Positions 6,491 through 12,731 of a stretch of DNA of 13,453 nt are shown here, piece after piece. The position numbers and the translations under genes are program-made. The notes below the pieces were generated by a model. The model did no database searches, was not told where the DNA came from, and saw only the letters and a list, made by a program, of their open reading frames with translations. This DNA is from an uncultured Microcaldota archaeon (GTDB lineage: Archaea > Micrarchaeota > Micrarchaeia > Anstonellales > Bilamarchaeaceae): NCBI GenBank assembly GCA_903835325.1, contig CAILMU010000191.1, forward strand, positions 1-13,453, given 5' to 3'. Positions within the stretch are counted from its first letter, which is position 1. The number at the start of each line of letters is the position of its first letter.

Positions 6491-7129
6491 ATGTCTGGTC
6501 ATATCCTCGGGATCGATGAGGCAGGGCGAGGCCCGGTCATCGGCCCGCTTGTGATCTGTTGCGCATCGTGCAGGCGCGAGGACGAGAAGCTCCTCCGCAA
6601 GGCAGGGGCAAAGGATTCCAAGAAACTCAGCGCAGAGCAGCGCCAAGAGGTATTCTCCAAATTGAAGGGGTTCTGCTCGTTCAGGCTGGTCGAGATAACC
6701 GCGGCCGAACTGAACCGCACGATGAAGGAGATGTCCCTCAACGACATAGAAGCGAAAGCGATGGCAAGCATGATAAAGAATATAGCGGACGGCGACGATT
6801 GCATGATTGACATGCCTGACCGCTATTCATGGACCTTCCGAAAGAGGATGGAACGCTTCGGAGCAAAAAGGTTCGAAGCAGAGCACAAGGCGGATGACAA
6901 ATACCCGATAGTCTCGGCGGCATCCATTTACGCTAAAATCATGCGCGACCAGAGGATAGAGGAGATAAAGGCTTCCACATGCGATTTCGGGAGCGGGTAT
7001 CCGTCTGACAGGAAGACGACAGATGCATTGGTCGACCCTGAGCGGCGCAAGATGCTGACGCCGTATATCCGGGAGCGCTGGAAAACGATAGATAAATTGA
7101 AGCAGACGAAGCTCGAGAGCGGGGAGTGA
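6491..7129 (+). CDS. rnhB: Ribonuclease HII
   Basis: A 212-residue enzyme that cuts RNA in RNA/DNA hybrids and at single ribonucleotides in DNA, removing primers and misincorporated ribonucleotides. The four acidic catalytic residues are in the archaeal positions: D9 and E10 (GIDEAGRG), D107 (MIDMPDR) and D135 (EHKADDKYPIVSAASIYAK). The family signatures KDSKKLS (41-47) and GSGYPSD (167-173) are also present, and the length is normal for an archaeal type 2 RNase H. ATG 6491 starts MSGHILGIDEAG, as expected for the family. The ferredoxin gene begins 12 bp after the stop, so the two are probably co-transcribed. No anomalies are seen. Confidence 0.96.
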   Translation: MSGHILGIDEAGRGPVIGPLVICCASCRREDEKLLRKAGAKDSKKLSAEQRQEVFSKLKGFCSFRLVEITAAELNRTMKEMSLNDIEAKAMASMIKNIADGDDCMIDMPDRYSWTFRKRMERFGAKRFEAEHKADDKYPIVSAASIYAKIMRDQRIEEIKASTCDFGSGYPSDRKTTDALVDPERRKMLTPYIRERWKTIDKLKQTKLESGE

Positions 7130-7141
7130 GGGACGATTTCT

Positions 7142-7417
7142 ATGGCCCGCATCACGGTGAGGAACGAAGGCGCCAGCTTCGAGATGCCTGACAACGCGCC
7201 TTTTATCGATTATGCCAGAGATAACACGTCGATAATGTTCGGATGCATGAAAGGCGAGTGCGGGATCTGCATAATAACGATTGTGAAGGGGAAAGAGAAC
7301 CTGAATCCCCCAGTGCATGAGGAATGGCTGAAATTGCAGAAGATGGGAGCAACGCCGGGCCAGCGCCTGGCTTGCCAGCTATGGGTGAAAAAAGGCGAGA
7401 TAGAGATAGAATATTGA
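7142..7417 (+). CDS. 2Fe-2S ferredoxin (plant type)
   Basis: A 91-residue electron carrier with a single 2Fe-2S domain. The cluster cysteines are C35, C40 and C43 (GCMKGECGIC) and C78 (RLACQLWV), giving spacing C-x4-C-x2-C-x34-C. The C-x4-C-x2-C core is that of plant-type ferredoxins, and RLACQ is their usual fourth-cysteine motif. The N terminus MARITVRNEGASFEMP forms the first beta hairpin. No other domain is fused, so it is a free soluble carrier in the cytoplasm. It lies 12 bp after RNase HII, with a purine-rich GAGGGA a few bases before the ATG as a weak ribosome site. Its redox partner is not evident; the radical SAM enzyme in this window needs an electron donor, but that link is only a guess. 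Confidence 0.9.
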   Translation: MARITVRNEGASFEMPDNAPFIDYARDNTSIMFGCMKGECGICIITIVKGKENLNPPVHEEWLKLQKMGATPGQRLACQLWVKKGEIEIEY

Positions 7418-7442
7418 GAAGAAGGGAAAATGGGGAAGAAAG

Positions 7443-7462
7443 AAAAACGAAAAGGGAAAAAA
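7443..7462 (-). terminator. T-rich terminator of the lipoprotein gene
   Basis: On the minus strand the DNA just after the lipoprotein stop holds T runs of 6, 4 and 5 (complement of 7457-7462, 7450-7453 and 7443-7447) in a pyrimidine tract reaching the ferredoxin stop. This suits archaeal T-run termination. Confidence 0.45.
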
Positions 7463-7483
7463 TACGCTTATTCTGCGCTTATC

Positions 7484-8251
7484 CTACGGGTTCCCGTTAG
7501 GCAGGATATGCATCGTCCCTGTTAATGCCCGGAACGTCGTCGCGTAATATTCGCATTCAGCGACCTGGTCCATCGTTATCGTCGCGCTCTGGCCAGGCCC
7601 GAGCATTTTCGAATCGAAGACCTGTGCACCATTTACGAAACAGGTCGCAGAACGGGGCGATTTTCCGTTGTTCACGAATGTCACGCTGTCGCTCATATGG
7701 ACGGTCAGTTCAGCAGGCGAATACGCGAAATCGGTGATGCTGACAGTATAGGACTGCGGAACGTATACCGGCGGAGCGGACTGCGAAATCGTGTATGTCA
7801 CGGTCTTCTGGATTGCCGGAGAATACGGCGTGTTGTCGTTGTTCAGAAGCTCGACCTTTATCGTGTGCGTGCCGTAGCCGAGGCCGGTCACATCATAGGA
7901 TTTGGCTGAGAGCATGAACGGCGTGCCGTCATCTATCGTCACCCGGAAATGGCCTTCGCCTTTCTTGGCGGCACCGCCCGCCTGCTTCAGCACCAGGTTC
8001 TGGGTGGTTATCTGGAGCGTGACCCCGACACCGTTGAGGTTGGCGGTCTCGATAGACATGCCATCCATAGGGCTCGTTATCGAGATGGTCGGGTTCTTCA
8101 CCACCGGTGGCGGAGCTGTCTGGTTCGTCTGGTTCGCGGTCTCGTTGACCGGCGTTCCGAAACCAAGGCATCCAGCGCCCATCATCCCGCTTAAAACAAG
8201 CCCCCCAATCAACACTGAGATAATCAGCAATCTGAATATGTCGGATCCCAT
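7484..8251 (-). CDS. Lipoprotein with Ig-like and cupredoxin-like domains
   Basis: A 255-residue exported protein. Residues 5-27 are a hydrophobic signal ending in the lipobox-like MGAGC, with C28 as the likely lipidated residue. A Thr/Asn/Pro-rich linker follows (33-53). Residues 54-155 form a beta-rich, Ig-like region (PTISITSPMDG, then GHFRVTIDDG and GYGTHTIKVELL). Residues 166-251 match a plastocyanin-like cupredoxin (VSITDFAYSPAELTV, SVTFVNNG, LGPGQSATITM, TGTMHILP). The copper ligands are absent. The usual His after Pro is R200, and the Cys, His and Met of the C-terminal loop are A237, F240 and L243. The domain should therefore not bind type-1 copper. C204 and C233 might form a disulfide. 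The protein probably faces outward from the membrane. The start fits a TATA box 29 bp upstream. Confidence 0.82.
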   Translation of the reverse strand: MGSDIFRLLIISVLIGGLVLSGMMGAGCLGFGTPVNETANQTNQTAPPPVVKNPTISITSPMDGMSIETANLNGVGVTLQITTQNLVLKQAGGAAKKGEGHFRVTIDDGTPFMLSAKSYDVTGLGYGTHTIKVELLNNDNTPYSPAIQKTVTYTISQSAPPVYVPQSYTVSITDFAYSPAELTVHMSDSVTFVNNGKSPRSATCFVNGAQVFDSKMLGPGQSATITMDQVAECEYYATTFRALTGTMHILPNGNP

Positions 8252-8274
8252 GGTGTTCGATTTGCCCGGATATC

Positions 8275-8284
8275 AATATAAAAG
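8275..8284. promoter_or_regulatory. TATA box between lipoprotein and HAD genes, possibly shared
   Basis: AATATAAAAG reads TATAAAA on the + strand and TTTTATATT on the minus strand, centred near 8280. It is 29 bp from the lipoprotein ATG (8251, leaderless) and predicts a + strand start near 8306, nine bases before the HAD ATG at 8315. No second TATA box is evident. Confidence 0.5.
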
Positions 8285-8314
8285 TATCCACCTGCATGAA
8301 TGAGACGTGAGCAT

Positions 8315-8962
8315 ATGATAAAGGCAGTGCTGTTCGATTTCGACGGGGTCGTTGTAGAGAGCGAGCCCCTGCACATGAGGACATTTCTCGAGATCCTCGG
8401 CAAATACAAGATAGAAATCCCGATCGAGCGCTGGTACCGGGAGTTCGCTGCGACTGAATCGCGCTCGATATTCGAGCGCTTGAGCAAAGAATATAATATC
8501 AAAGAGGATATCGGCCAGTTGGTTGAGGCTAGGAGAGCCTTATACGAAGGATATGTGCGCGAAGGGGCTTTGAAGGAGGTTCCTGGCGTTGAAGGCTTCC
8601 TCAAGTCTCTCCGGAGCACTGACATGAAAACCGCGATAGTCTCCGGAAGCCATCGGACTAACGTAGAATTGGCGCTTTCATTCTTTGGTTTGAATGATTT
8701 TTTCGACCTTGTCGTGAGCGCGGATGATATCCCTTATAGGAAACCGCATCCTGGCCCCTACCTCTATACGGCAAAGAAGCTGGGCATCGAACCGAAGGAT
8801 TGCGCCGTCATAGAGGATTCGGTTTCAGGTTGCCAGTCTGGAAGGAGGGCGGGGATGAAACTGATTGTGATGAGATCGCCGGCGCTTCCGGATATCGGCA
8901 GGTATGATTTGCTGATAGACGATTTCCAGGGGCTCGGGATCGAGAAGCTGGAAGGCCTCTGA
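8315..8962 (+). CDS. HAD-superfamily phosphatase / phosphomutase
   Basis: A 215-residue haloacid dehalogenase-like hydrolase of the beta-phosphoglucomutase / phosphoglycolate phosphatase group. Motif I is FDFDGVV with nucleophile D8 and acid/base D10. Motif II is the serine of IVSGS (S110), motif III the lysine of RKPHP (K143), and motif IV is VIEDSVSG with E167 and D168. A helical cap (about 16-85) sits between motif I and the rest of the core, placing it in the C1-cap group. It should transfer or remove phosphate from a small phosphorylated metabolite; which one is unclear. ATG 8315 is chosen over 8300 because the TATA box predicts transcription starting near 8306. The gene is convergent with the downstream kinase, 25 bp away. 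Confidence 0.88.
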   Translation: MIKAVLFDFDGVVVESEPLHMRTFLEILGKYKIEIPIERWYREFAATESRSIFERLSKEYNIKEDIGQLVEARRALYEGYVREGALKEVPGVEGFLKSLRSTDMKTAIVSGSHRTNVELALSFFGLNDFFDLVVSADDIPYRKPHPGPYLYTAKKLGIEPKDCAVIEDSVSGCQSGRRAGMKLIVMRSPALPDIGRYDLLIDDFQGLGIEKLEGL

Positions 8963-8987
8963 GATGCATTCCTGCCGCAGTGGCGTG

Positions 8988-9911
8988 TCAAGCTTTCTCG
9001 AGCTCGGCCTTGAATTCGGATATATCAGCAAAACGCTTGTCCGGTTCCTTCTCTATCGCCCGCATCACCGCTCTCTCCAGGCGGACCGGCATATCCCGGC
9101 AGGCATCATGTCCCCGCAGCGGGGGCGGCTGGTCGCGCAGGACTGCCCTCGCCGTCTGGAGCCTGTCTTTTCCGTCGAAAGGCGGCTTCCCGCTCAATGT
9201 CCGGTATATGGTGACTCCGAGTGAGAACACGTCCACGCGCTGGTCGAGAGGGTCCTCGTACAATATCTCCGGGGCGACGTAGCCGGCAGTGCAGGAGGCG
9301 AACCCTTTAGGGGTGGGATCCATGGTCCCGTCCAGAAATCGGGAGAACCCGAAATCGAACAGTTTGGCGATGGGTTTCCCGCCCCTCCTGACAAGGACCA
9401 CGTTGCCGGGTTTGACATCCCCGTGTATCATGCCTTTGCTATGGATCTCTGAAAGCGCATCGCAAATCTGCAGGGTCGTCTCACGGGCCCTTTTCCATGT
9501 GACATGGCCATCGCGCTCGATTATGTCCGAGAGGGACTTTCCTTCGACATATTCCATGATGAGATAAATCCTCAGGTCGTGGGTGCCGCTGCCTTTGAAG
9601 TCCACGATATTGGGGTGGCTCAGCCTCCGCATGGCGACGATCTCCTTTTCCAGAAAAAGCTCGGACAGCTCCAGGCTGATGCCGTTCTCCCTGGCGAATT
9701 TCATGGCTGCCCTTTCGTTGTTCTGCCTGTCATGGGCAAGATATACCCTGCTGAGGCCGCCATCGCCTATGAATCCCCGTATCTCGTACCTGTCATCTAT
9801 GGTCTTCCCGATTCGGTCGTCCAGGGGATCTGCGCGGATGGCTTCAGCCCTGTCTTTCATCCCTCTTCTGTCTTGGACCCCATTGAGGACGAGGGACTTC
9901 CAGAAACCCAT
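8988..9911 (-). CDS. Hanks-type Ser/Thr protein kinase, intact
   Basis: A 307-residue soluble eukaryotic-like kinase. Residues 1-40 are a variable N-terminal extension and the kinase domain runs about 42-305. The glycine loop is GFIGDGGLSRVYLA (47-59 region). Catalytic elements are K71 (AAMKFA), E90 in helix C, HGDVKPGN (163-170; D165, K167, N170), DFG at 186-188 and APE at 213-215. D227 anchors helix F. The canonical HRD arginine is replaced by glycine (HGD), which often marks kinases not needing activation-loop phosphorylation. There is no transmembrane or sensor domain, unlike bacterial PknB. A TATA element 29 bp before the ATG implies a leaderless message. A frameshifted kinase of nearly the same size lies about 100 bp upstream in the same orientation. 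Substrates are unknown. Confidence 0.9.
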   Translation of the reverse strand: MGFWKSLVLNGVQDRRGMKDRAEAIRADPLDDRIGKTIDDRYEIRGFIGDGGLSRVYLAHDRQNNERAAMKFARENGISLELSELFLEKEIVAMRRLSHPNIVDFKGSGTHDLRIYLIMEYVEGKSLSDIIERDGHVTWKRARETTLQICDALSEIHSKGMIHGDVKPGNVVLVRRGGKPIAKLFDFGFSRFLDGTMDPTPKGFASCTAGYVAPEILYEDPLDQRVDVFSLGVTIYRTLSGKPPFDGKDRLQTARAVLRDQPPPLRGHDACRDMPVRLERAVMRAIEKEPDKRFADISEFKAELEKA

Positions 9912-9936
9912 ACTTATTGTATATTGTGGTGAGCGG

Positions 9937-9943
9937 ATAAAAA
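9937..9943 (-). promoter_or_regulatory. TATA box of the intact kinase
   Basis: TTTTTAT on the minus strand, centred about 29 bp before ATG 9911. It predicts a leaderless transcript separate from the upstream kinase gene. Confidence 0.5.
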
Positions 9944-9958
9944 TGCGTCAGTAGCAAG

Positions 9959-9986
9959 AAAAAGGGTTCCGGCCGGGGATGCCCGG
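9959..9986 (-). terminator. Terminator-like hairpin after the second kinase
   Basis: On the minus strand CCGGG-CATC-CCCGG (complement of 9973-9986) forms a 5-bp GC stem. GGCCGGAACCC follows, then T5 (complement of 9959-9963). It lies 25-52 bp after the frameshifted kinase stop and just upstream of the intact kinase promoter, so the two kinases probably have separate transcripts. Confidence 0.4.
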
Positions 9987-10010
9987 ATCCTCTGATTTCT
10001 CCTGACCGAT

Positions 10011-10944
10011 TCAGGCCTGCCAGTTGTCGATGCTTTCCGCCATATCGTCCATAGTCTGGAAGCGCTCTTCCCTCGTCTTCCTGAGAGCGCGCATCACGAT
10101 ATCGTTAACCCCGCAGGGGATGTTGAGGTCTGGCCGCCTTGTCCTCGGGTCCTCTGGCATCTTCCGTATCTGCATGTCCATTACTTCGCGCGGATTCGTG
10201 CTCTCGAAAGGCAGATTTCCGCAGAGCATCTGGTACATCATCGTCCCGACAGCGTAGATGTCGACCCTGTGATCGAAGGTATTGCTGAGTATCTGCTCTA
10301 TCGGCATGTAGTTCGGGGTCCCGAGGCGGTTGAACGGGCCGCAGCGCTCCGTGCATATCTCGCCTTCGTGCATGAATTTCACGAATCCGAAGTCGAAAAT
10401 CTTGATGGTCTCGGTCCCGTCAGGGCCATGGACGACCTTCATGTTGTCCGGTTTAAGGTCGCAGTGGATTATGCCGAGATTGTGGAGCGAAGAGACTGCT
10501 TTGCAGATGGAAAGAAGATGCGGTTTAGCGTCCTTGAATGCCAACGCGCCCCTCACGGCGAGATAATCGCGAGCCCACTCCTTCGAGGAGTTCTGTGACC
10601 ATGAACCTTTTGCCGTCGAAAACCCCGCTGTCGATGAGCGATATGATGGAATCATGGTCTGCCTTCTCGAGAGCTATCGTCTCGCGCCGTATCAATGAGC
10701 ATGCATGCGCTTCCGATATCTTGGATGACACTGCACCGGTCGCCAGTTTGACAGCCACATCGCGCCCGTCCATGCTCTGGGCCCGGTAAACCTTGCTGGT
10801 CCCGCCTGAACCGACTTCTTCCACAAGGACGTATTCCCGCGCCCGTACCGGAGCCTCGGAAAGCGGCGGGGAAGAATCCCTGCATCTTGCGTTGCGCTGG
10901 GGCTCGGGAGACGTCGCTTTCACTACGGTGGGCAAATGTAGCAT
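10011..10944 (-). pseudogene. Hanks-type Ser/Thr protein kinase with a frameshift
   Basis: Two overlapping reading frames together make one kinase. The N-lobe is read 10944 to about 10577 (frame open to 10525): a proline-rich leader (1-36), glycine loop VEEVGSGGTSKVYRA (41-55), K66 (VAVKLA), E88 (RRETIAL) and hinge VTELLEG. The C-lobe continues in the +1 frame (frame open 10655 to 10011): ARDYLAVRGAL, HCDLKPDN, the DFG of IFDFGF, GTPNYMPIEQ and VDIYAVGTMMYQML. Removing one G from the GGG at 10574-10576 gives a continuous protein of about 310 residues, close in length to the neighbouring kinase. HRD is HCD, and the APE motif is altered to PIE. As given, the N-lobe frame stops at 10525 and cannot make an active kinase. 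Sequencing error, a recent mutation or recoding are all possible. A TATA box sits about 26 bp before the ATG. Confidence 0.8.
10574..10576 (-). other. Probable frameshift point in the second kinase
   Basis: In the mRNA sense the local sequence is GAAGGAGTGGGCTCGC. One extra G in GTGGGC changes ELLEGVARDYL, which fits a kinase hinge, into ELLEGVGSRLS. AAGGAG, a Shine-Dalgarno-like hexamer, lies just before it (10578-10583). Confidence 0.6.
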
Positions 10945-10962
10945 AATATGATTATATACAAA

Positions 10963-10975
10963 GTGATATTTAAGC
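10963..10975 (-). promoter_or_regulatory. TATA box of the frameshifted kinase
   Basis: GCTTAAATATCAC on the minus strand is centred about 26 bp before ATG 10944, consistent with a leaderless transcript. The promoter looks intact although the gene is broken. Confidence 0.5.
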
Positions 10976-11030
10976 CTTACTTATACATAAATAATAACAA
11001 AAAATCACGCACGGGGGCTCCCATCTATCA

Positions 11031-11040
11031 TATTTATATA
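11031..11040 (+). promoter_or_regulatory. TATA box of the tRNA endonuclease gene
   Basis: TATTTATATA predicts transcription starting near 11063, leaving a leader of about 30-40 nt before ATG 11092 or 11101. This argues against the upstream start at 10948. Confidence 0.5.
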
Positions 11041-11100
11041 CTACCGCAAACCAAATATCGTCTATTACACATTACGGAATTTCCGCTCGAGATGTTATAT

Positions 11101-12276
11101 ATGATAAGACTTGAGCTGGACCGTAAAAAGCGCACTATAGCGGTGAAGGAGCCGTCCGATGTCACTTCGCTGCATAACGGTTTTTACGGCCAGATGAAAA
11201 GAGGGATAATCTACCTTACCCCAGAGGAAGCGCTGTACATCATGGATATCAGGAACGGCAGATGCTATGATGACGTGGGGAACGAATACTCGTTCAACGA
11301 TGTCGCATCGCTATTCCTGAAGAACAAGAAGCTTCTCGCCAGGTCCCTGACATACAAGGACTGGCGGGACAAAGGGCTGGTGCTCAGGCCGCTCTCTGAA
11401 GCCGAAGGAAACTACGGCCGCACGACATTGAAAGATTATGTCAGTTCAGAGTGGAAACTGGATGCCTTCTCGTTCGAAGGGCTTTTCTTCCCATTTGATT
11501 TGATCACGCTCCTGGATGACGAGAAGACAGGCAAAGAGCTGTATGAGCGCTACTGGATAGGGCAGTTCGGGACATACAAAGCGGCTCATCGCGGGCGCAT
11601 ATCGAAACTGGATATCTACGAGACCATTTTCCTGCTCAGGCAGGGGAACCTGCGCCTGCGCGGGGCGAAACTGAAGGATGTGGAACGTTTCGCAGAGAAA
11701 CGGATCAAGTTCTTCGAGGACATGTATTCGGTCTATGATGATTGGAGGAGGCGCGGGTACGTCGTCAAGACCGGGTTCAAGTTCGGCACCCATTTCAGGT
11801 TGTATTTCCCGGGCGCATCGCCGATAAGGAGCGAGGACGAATGGATGCACTCGAAGCATGTGATACATGTGTTCCCTAGGAAGCACAAGCTCATCATCTC
11901 GGAGTGGGCGAGGGCGATACGCGTCGCGCACAGCGTGAAGAAGACATTCATACTGGCGATGCCGGGGAGGAAGATAGCCGTGAAGGCGAACCCGAAAAAG
12001 GCCCGGCTCGATTTCCTCCTTTACCACAGGAAAGGCGCGGGGATAGAGACCCCGAAAGACGGCACGCCGAAATATCTCATGTACTCGCTGACCGAGGATG
12101 AGTATATCGGAGGGGAGGAGCTCGCATTGGCCTTGGCCGAATGCAAGGGGTTCGGTCTCGAGATGATGATGGCGATAGCGGATAGGGAGAGCAGCGTGAC
12201 GTATTACCTTATCAAGGAGATAAAGCTCCCGGGGAGCGAATATGAGTACTATGAAATTGAGTGGGTTCAACCGTGA
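11101..12276 (+). CDS. endA: tRNA-splicing endonuclease, three-unit (epsilon-like) form
   Basis: A 391-residue enzyme that cuts introns out of pre-tRNA at bulge-helix-bulge motifs. Three units can be seen. The N-terminal unit (about 25-100) has YGQMKRGIIYLTPEEALYIMD and a YKDWRDKG helix but no catalytic residues. The central catalytic unit (about 150-290) repeats the pattern (FGTYKAAHRGRIS, then DIYETIFLLRQG and YDDWRRRGYVVKTGFKFG). It has the triad Y235 (FRLYF), H250 (WMHSKHVIHVF) and K280 or K281 (VAHSVKKT). A C-terminal unit (about 290-391) ends in a beta-like YYLIKEIKL. Order and length fit the epsilon-type homodimer known from ARMAN/Micrarchaeota. ATG 11092 is an alternative start. The frame runs up to 10948, but that part is A/T-rich promoter DNA. 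Confidence 0.88.
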   Translation: MIRLELDRKKRTIAVKEPSDVTSLHNGFYGQMKRGIIYLTPEEALYIMDIRNGRCYDDVGNEYSFNDVASLFLKNKKLLARSLTYKDWRDKGLVLRPLSEAEGNYGRTTLKDYVSSEWKLDAFSFEGLFFPFDLITLLDDEKTGKELYERYWIGQFGTYKAAHRGRISKLDIYETIFLLRQGNLRLRGAKLKDVERFAEKRIKFFEDMYSVYDDWRRRGYVVKTGFKFGTHFRLYFPGASPIRSEDEWMHSKHVIHVFPRKHKLIISEWARAIRVAHSVKKTFILAMPGRKIAVKANPKKARLDFLLYHRKGAGIETPKDGTPKYLMYSLTEDEYIGGEELALALAECKGFGLEMMMAIADRESSVTYYLIKEIKLPGSEYEYYEIEWVQP

Positions 12277-12354
12277 ACCCGCTGCTCGCCATAAGCTGAT
12301 GCTTTTGTCGATTGAATGGCTGCAGCCGTAAAGGCAACGCAACCTGATGAAAAT

Positions 12355-12361
12355 GGAGGTG
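12355..12361 (+). promoter_or_regulatory. Strong Shine-Dalgarno of the parvulin gene
   Basis: GGAGGTG is a full match to the 16S 3' end, eight bases before ATG 12370. It fixes the start there rather than at the in-frame ATG 12316. Confidence 0.75.
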
Positions 12362-12369
12362 TGTTTGTT

Positions 12370-12645
12370 ATGGAAGTTCGAGCGAGCCATATTTTGGTCA
12401 AAGAAGAGAAGACAGCCAAGAAATTGAAGGAGGATATAGATGCAGGAGCGGATTTCGGAAAACTGGCTAAGAAGCACTCCATCTGCCCGAGCGGAGCTTC
12501 CGGCGGAGACCTGGGCTTTTTCAGCAAAGGCCAGATGGTCAAGGAATTCGAGGACGCTGCGTTCTCATTGCCTGTCGGCACAGTATCCGGGCCCGTGAAG
12601 ACGCAATTCGGCTACCACCTGATAATGGTGACAAGCAAACGCTGA
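12370..12645 (+). CDS. Parvulin-type peptidyl-prolyl isomerase
   Basis: A 91-residue single-domain cis/trans prolyl isomerase of the PpiC/parvulin group. It begins with the hallmark RASHILVKEE. The other conserved blocks are DFGKLAKKHSICPSG, GGDLGFFSKGQMVKEFEDAAF, LPVGTVSGPVKTQFGYHLI and a final strand. It has the length of E. coli parvulin 10 and no signal peptide or chaperone domain, so it should be a cytoplasmic folding helper. Family members use the His of SHILV, a Cys or Asp, and the His of GYHLI; here these are H7, C42 by position, and H84 or nearby. The start is set by GGAGGTG. It follows the endonuclease gene by 93 bp without an obvious promoter, so it may be co-transcribed. Confidence 0.92.
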   Translation: MEVRASHILVKEEKTAKKLKEDIDAGADFGKLAKKHSICPSGASGGDLGFFSKGQMVKEFEDAAFSLPVGTVSGPVKTQFGYHLIMVTSKR

Positions 12646-12690
12646 ATATCGCCTTTTACGGCAAAGTCTGGCCTGAAATCTAACAGATAG

Positions 12691-12700
12691 CCTTTTAATC
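12691..12700 (+). promoter_or_regulatory. Possible TATA box of the last gene
   Basis: CCTTTTAATC is centred near 12697 and predicts a transcription start around 12724, just before GTG 12726 / ATG 12732. The match to a TATA box is weak. Confidence 0.35.
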
Positions 12701-12731
12701 TATTTGTTTCATAAGTTATACAGGTGTGTAC

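Noticed and set aside
10525..10655. Programmed +1 frameshifting in the second kinase
   Set aside because: There is a Shine-Dalgarno-like AAGGAG, but no stop or rare codon at the shift site and no known archaeal precedent for this motif, so a simple one-base insertion is preferred.
10948..11100. N-terminal extension of the tRNA endonuclease from 10948
   Set aside because: The extension is A/T-rich, includes the TATA box at 11031-11040 and reads as low-complexity residues before the real domain.
11446..12477. A 343-codon open frame on the minus strand opposite the tRNA endonuclease
   Set aside because: The + strand frame has a complete catalytic triad and domain repeats. The antisense frame has no recognisable domain and is rich in Arg, His and Pro, as expected from reading this codon usage backwards.
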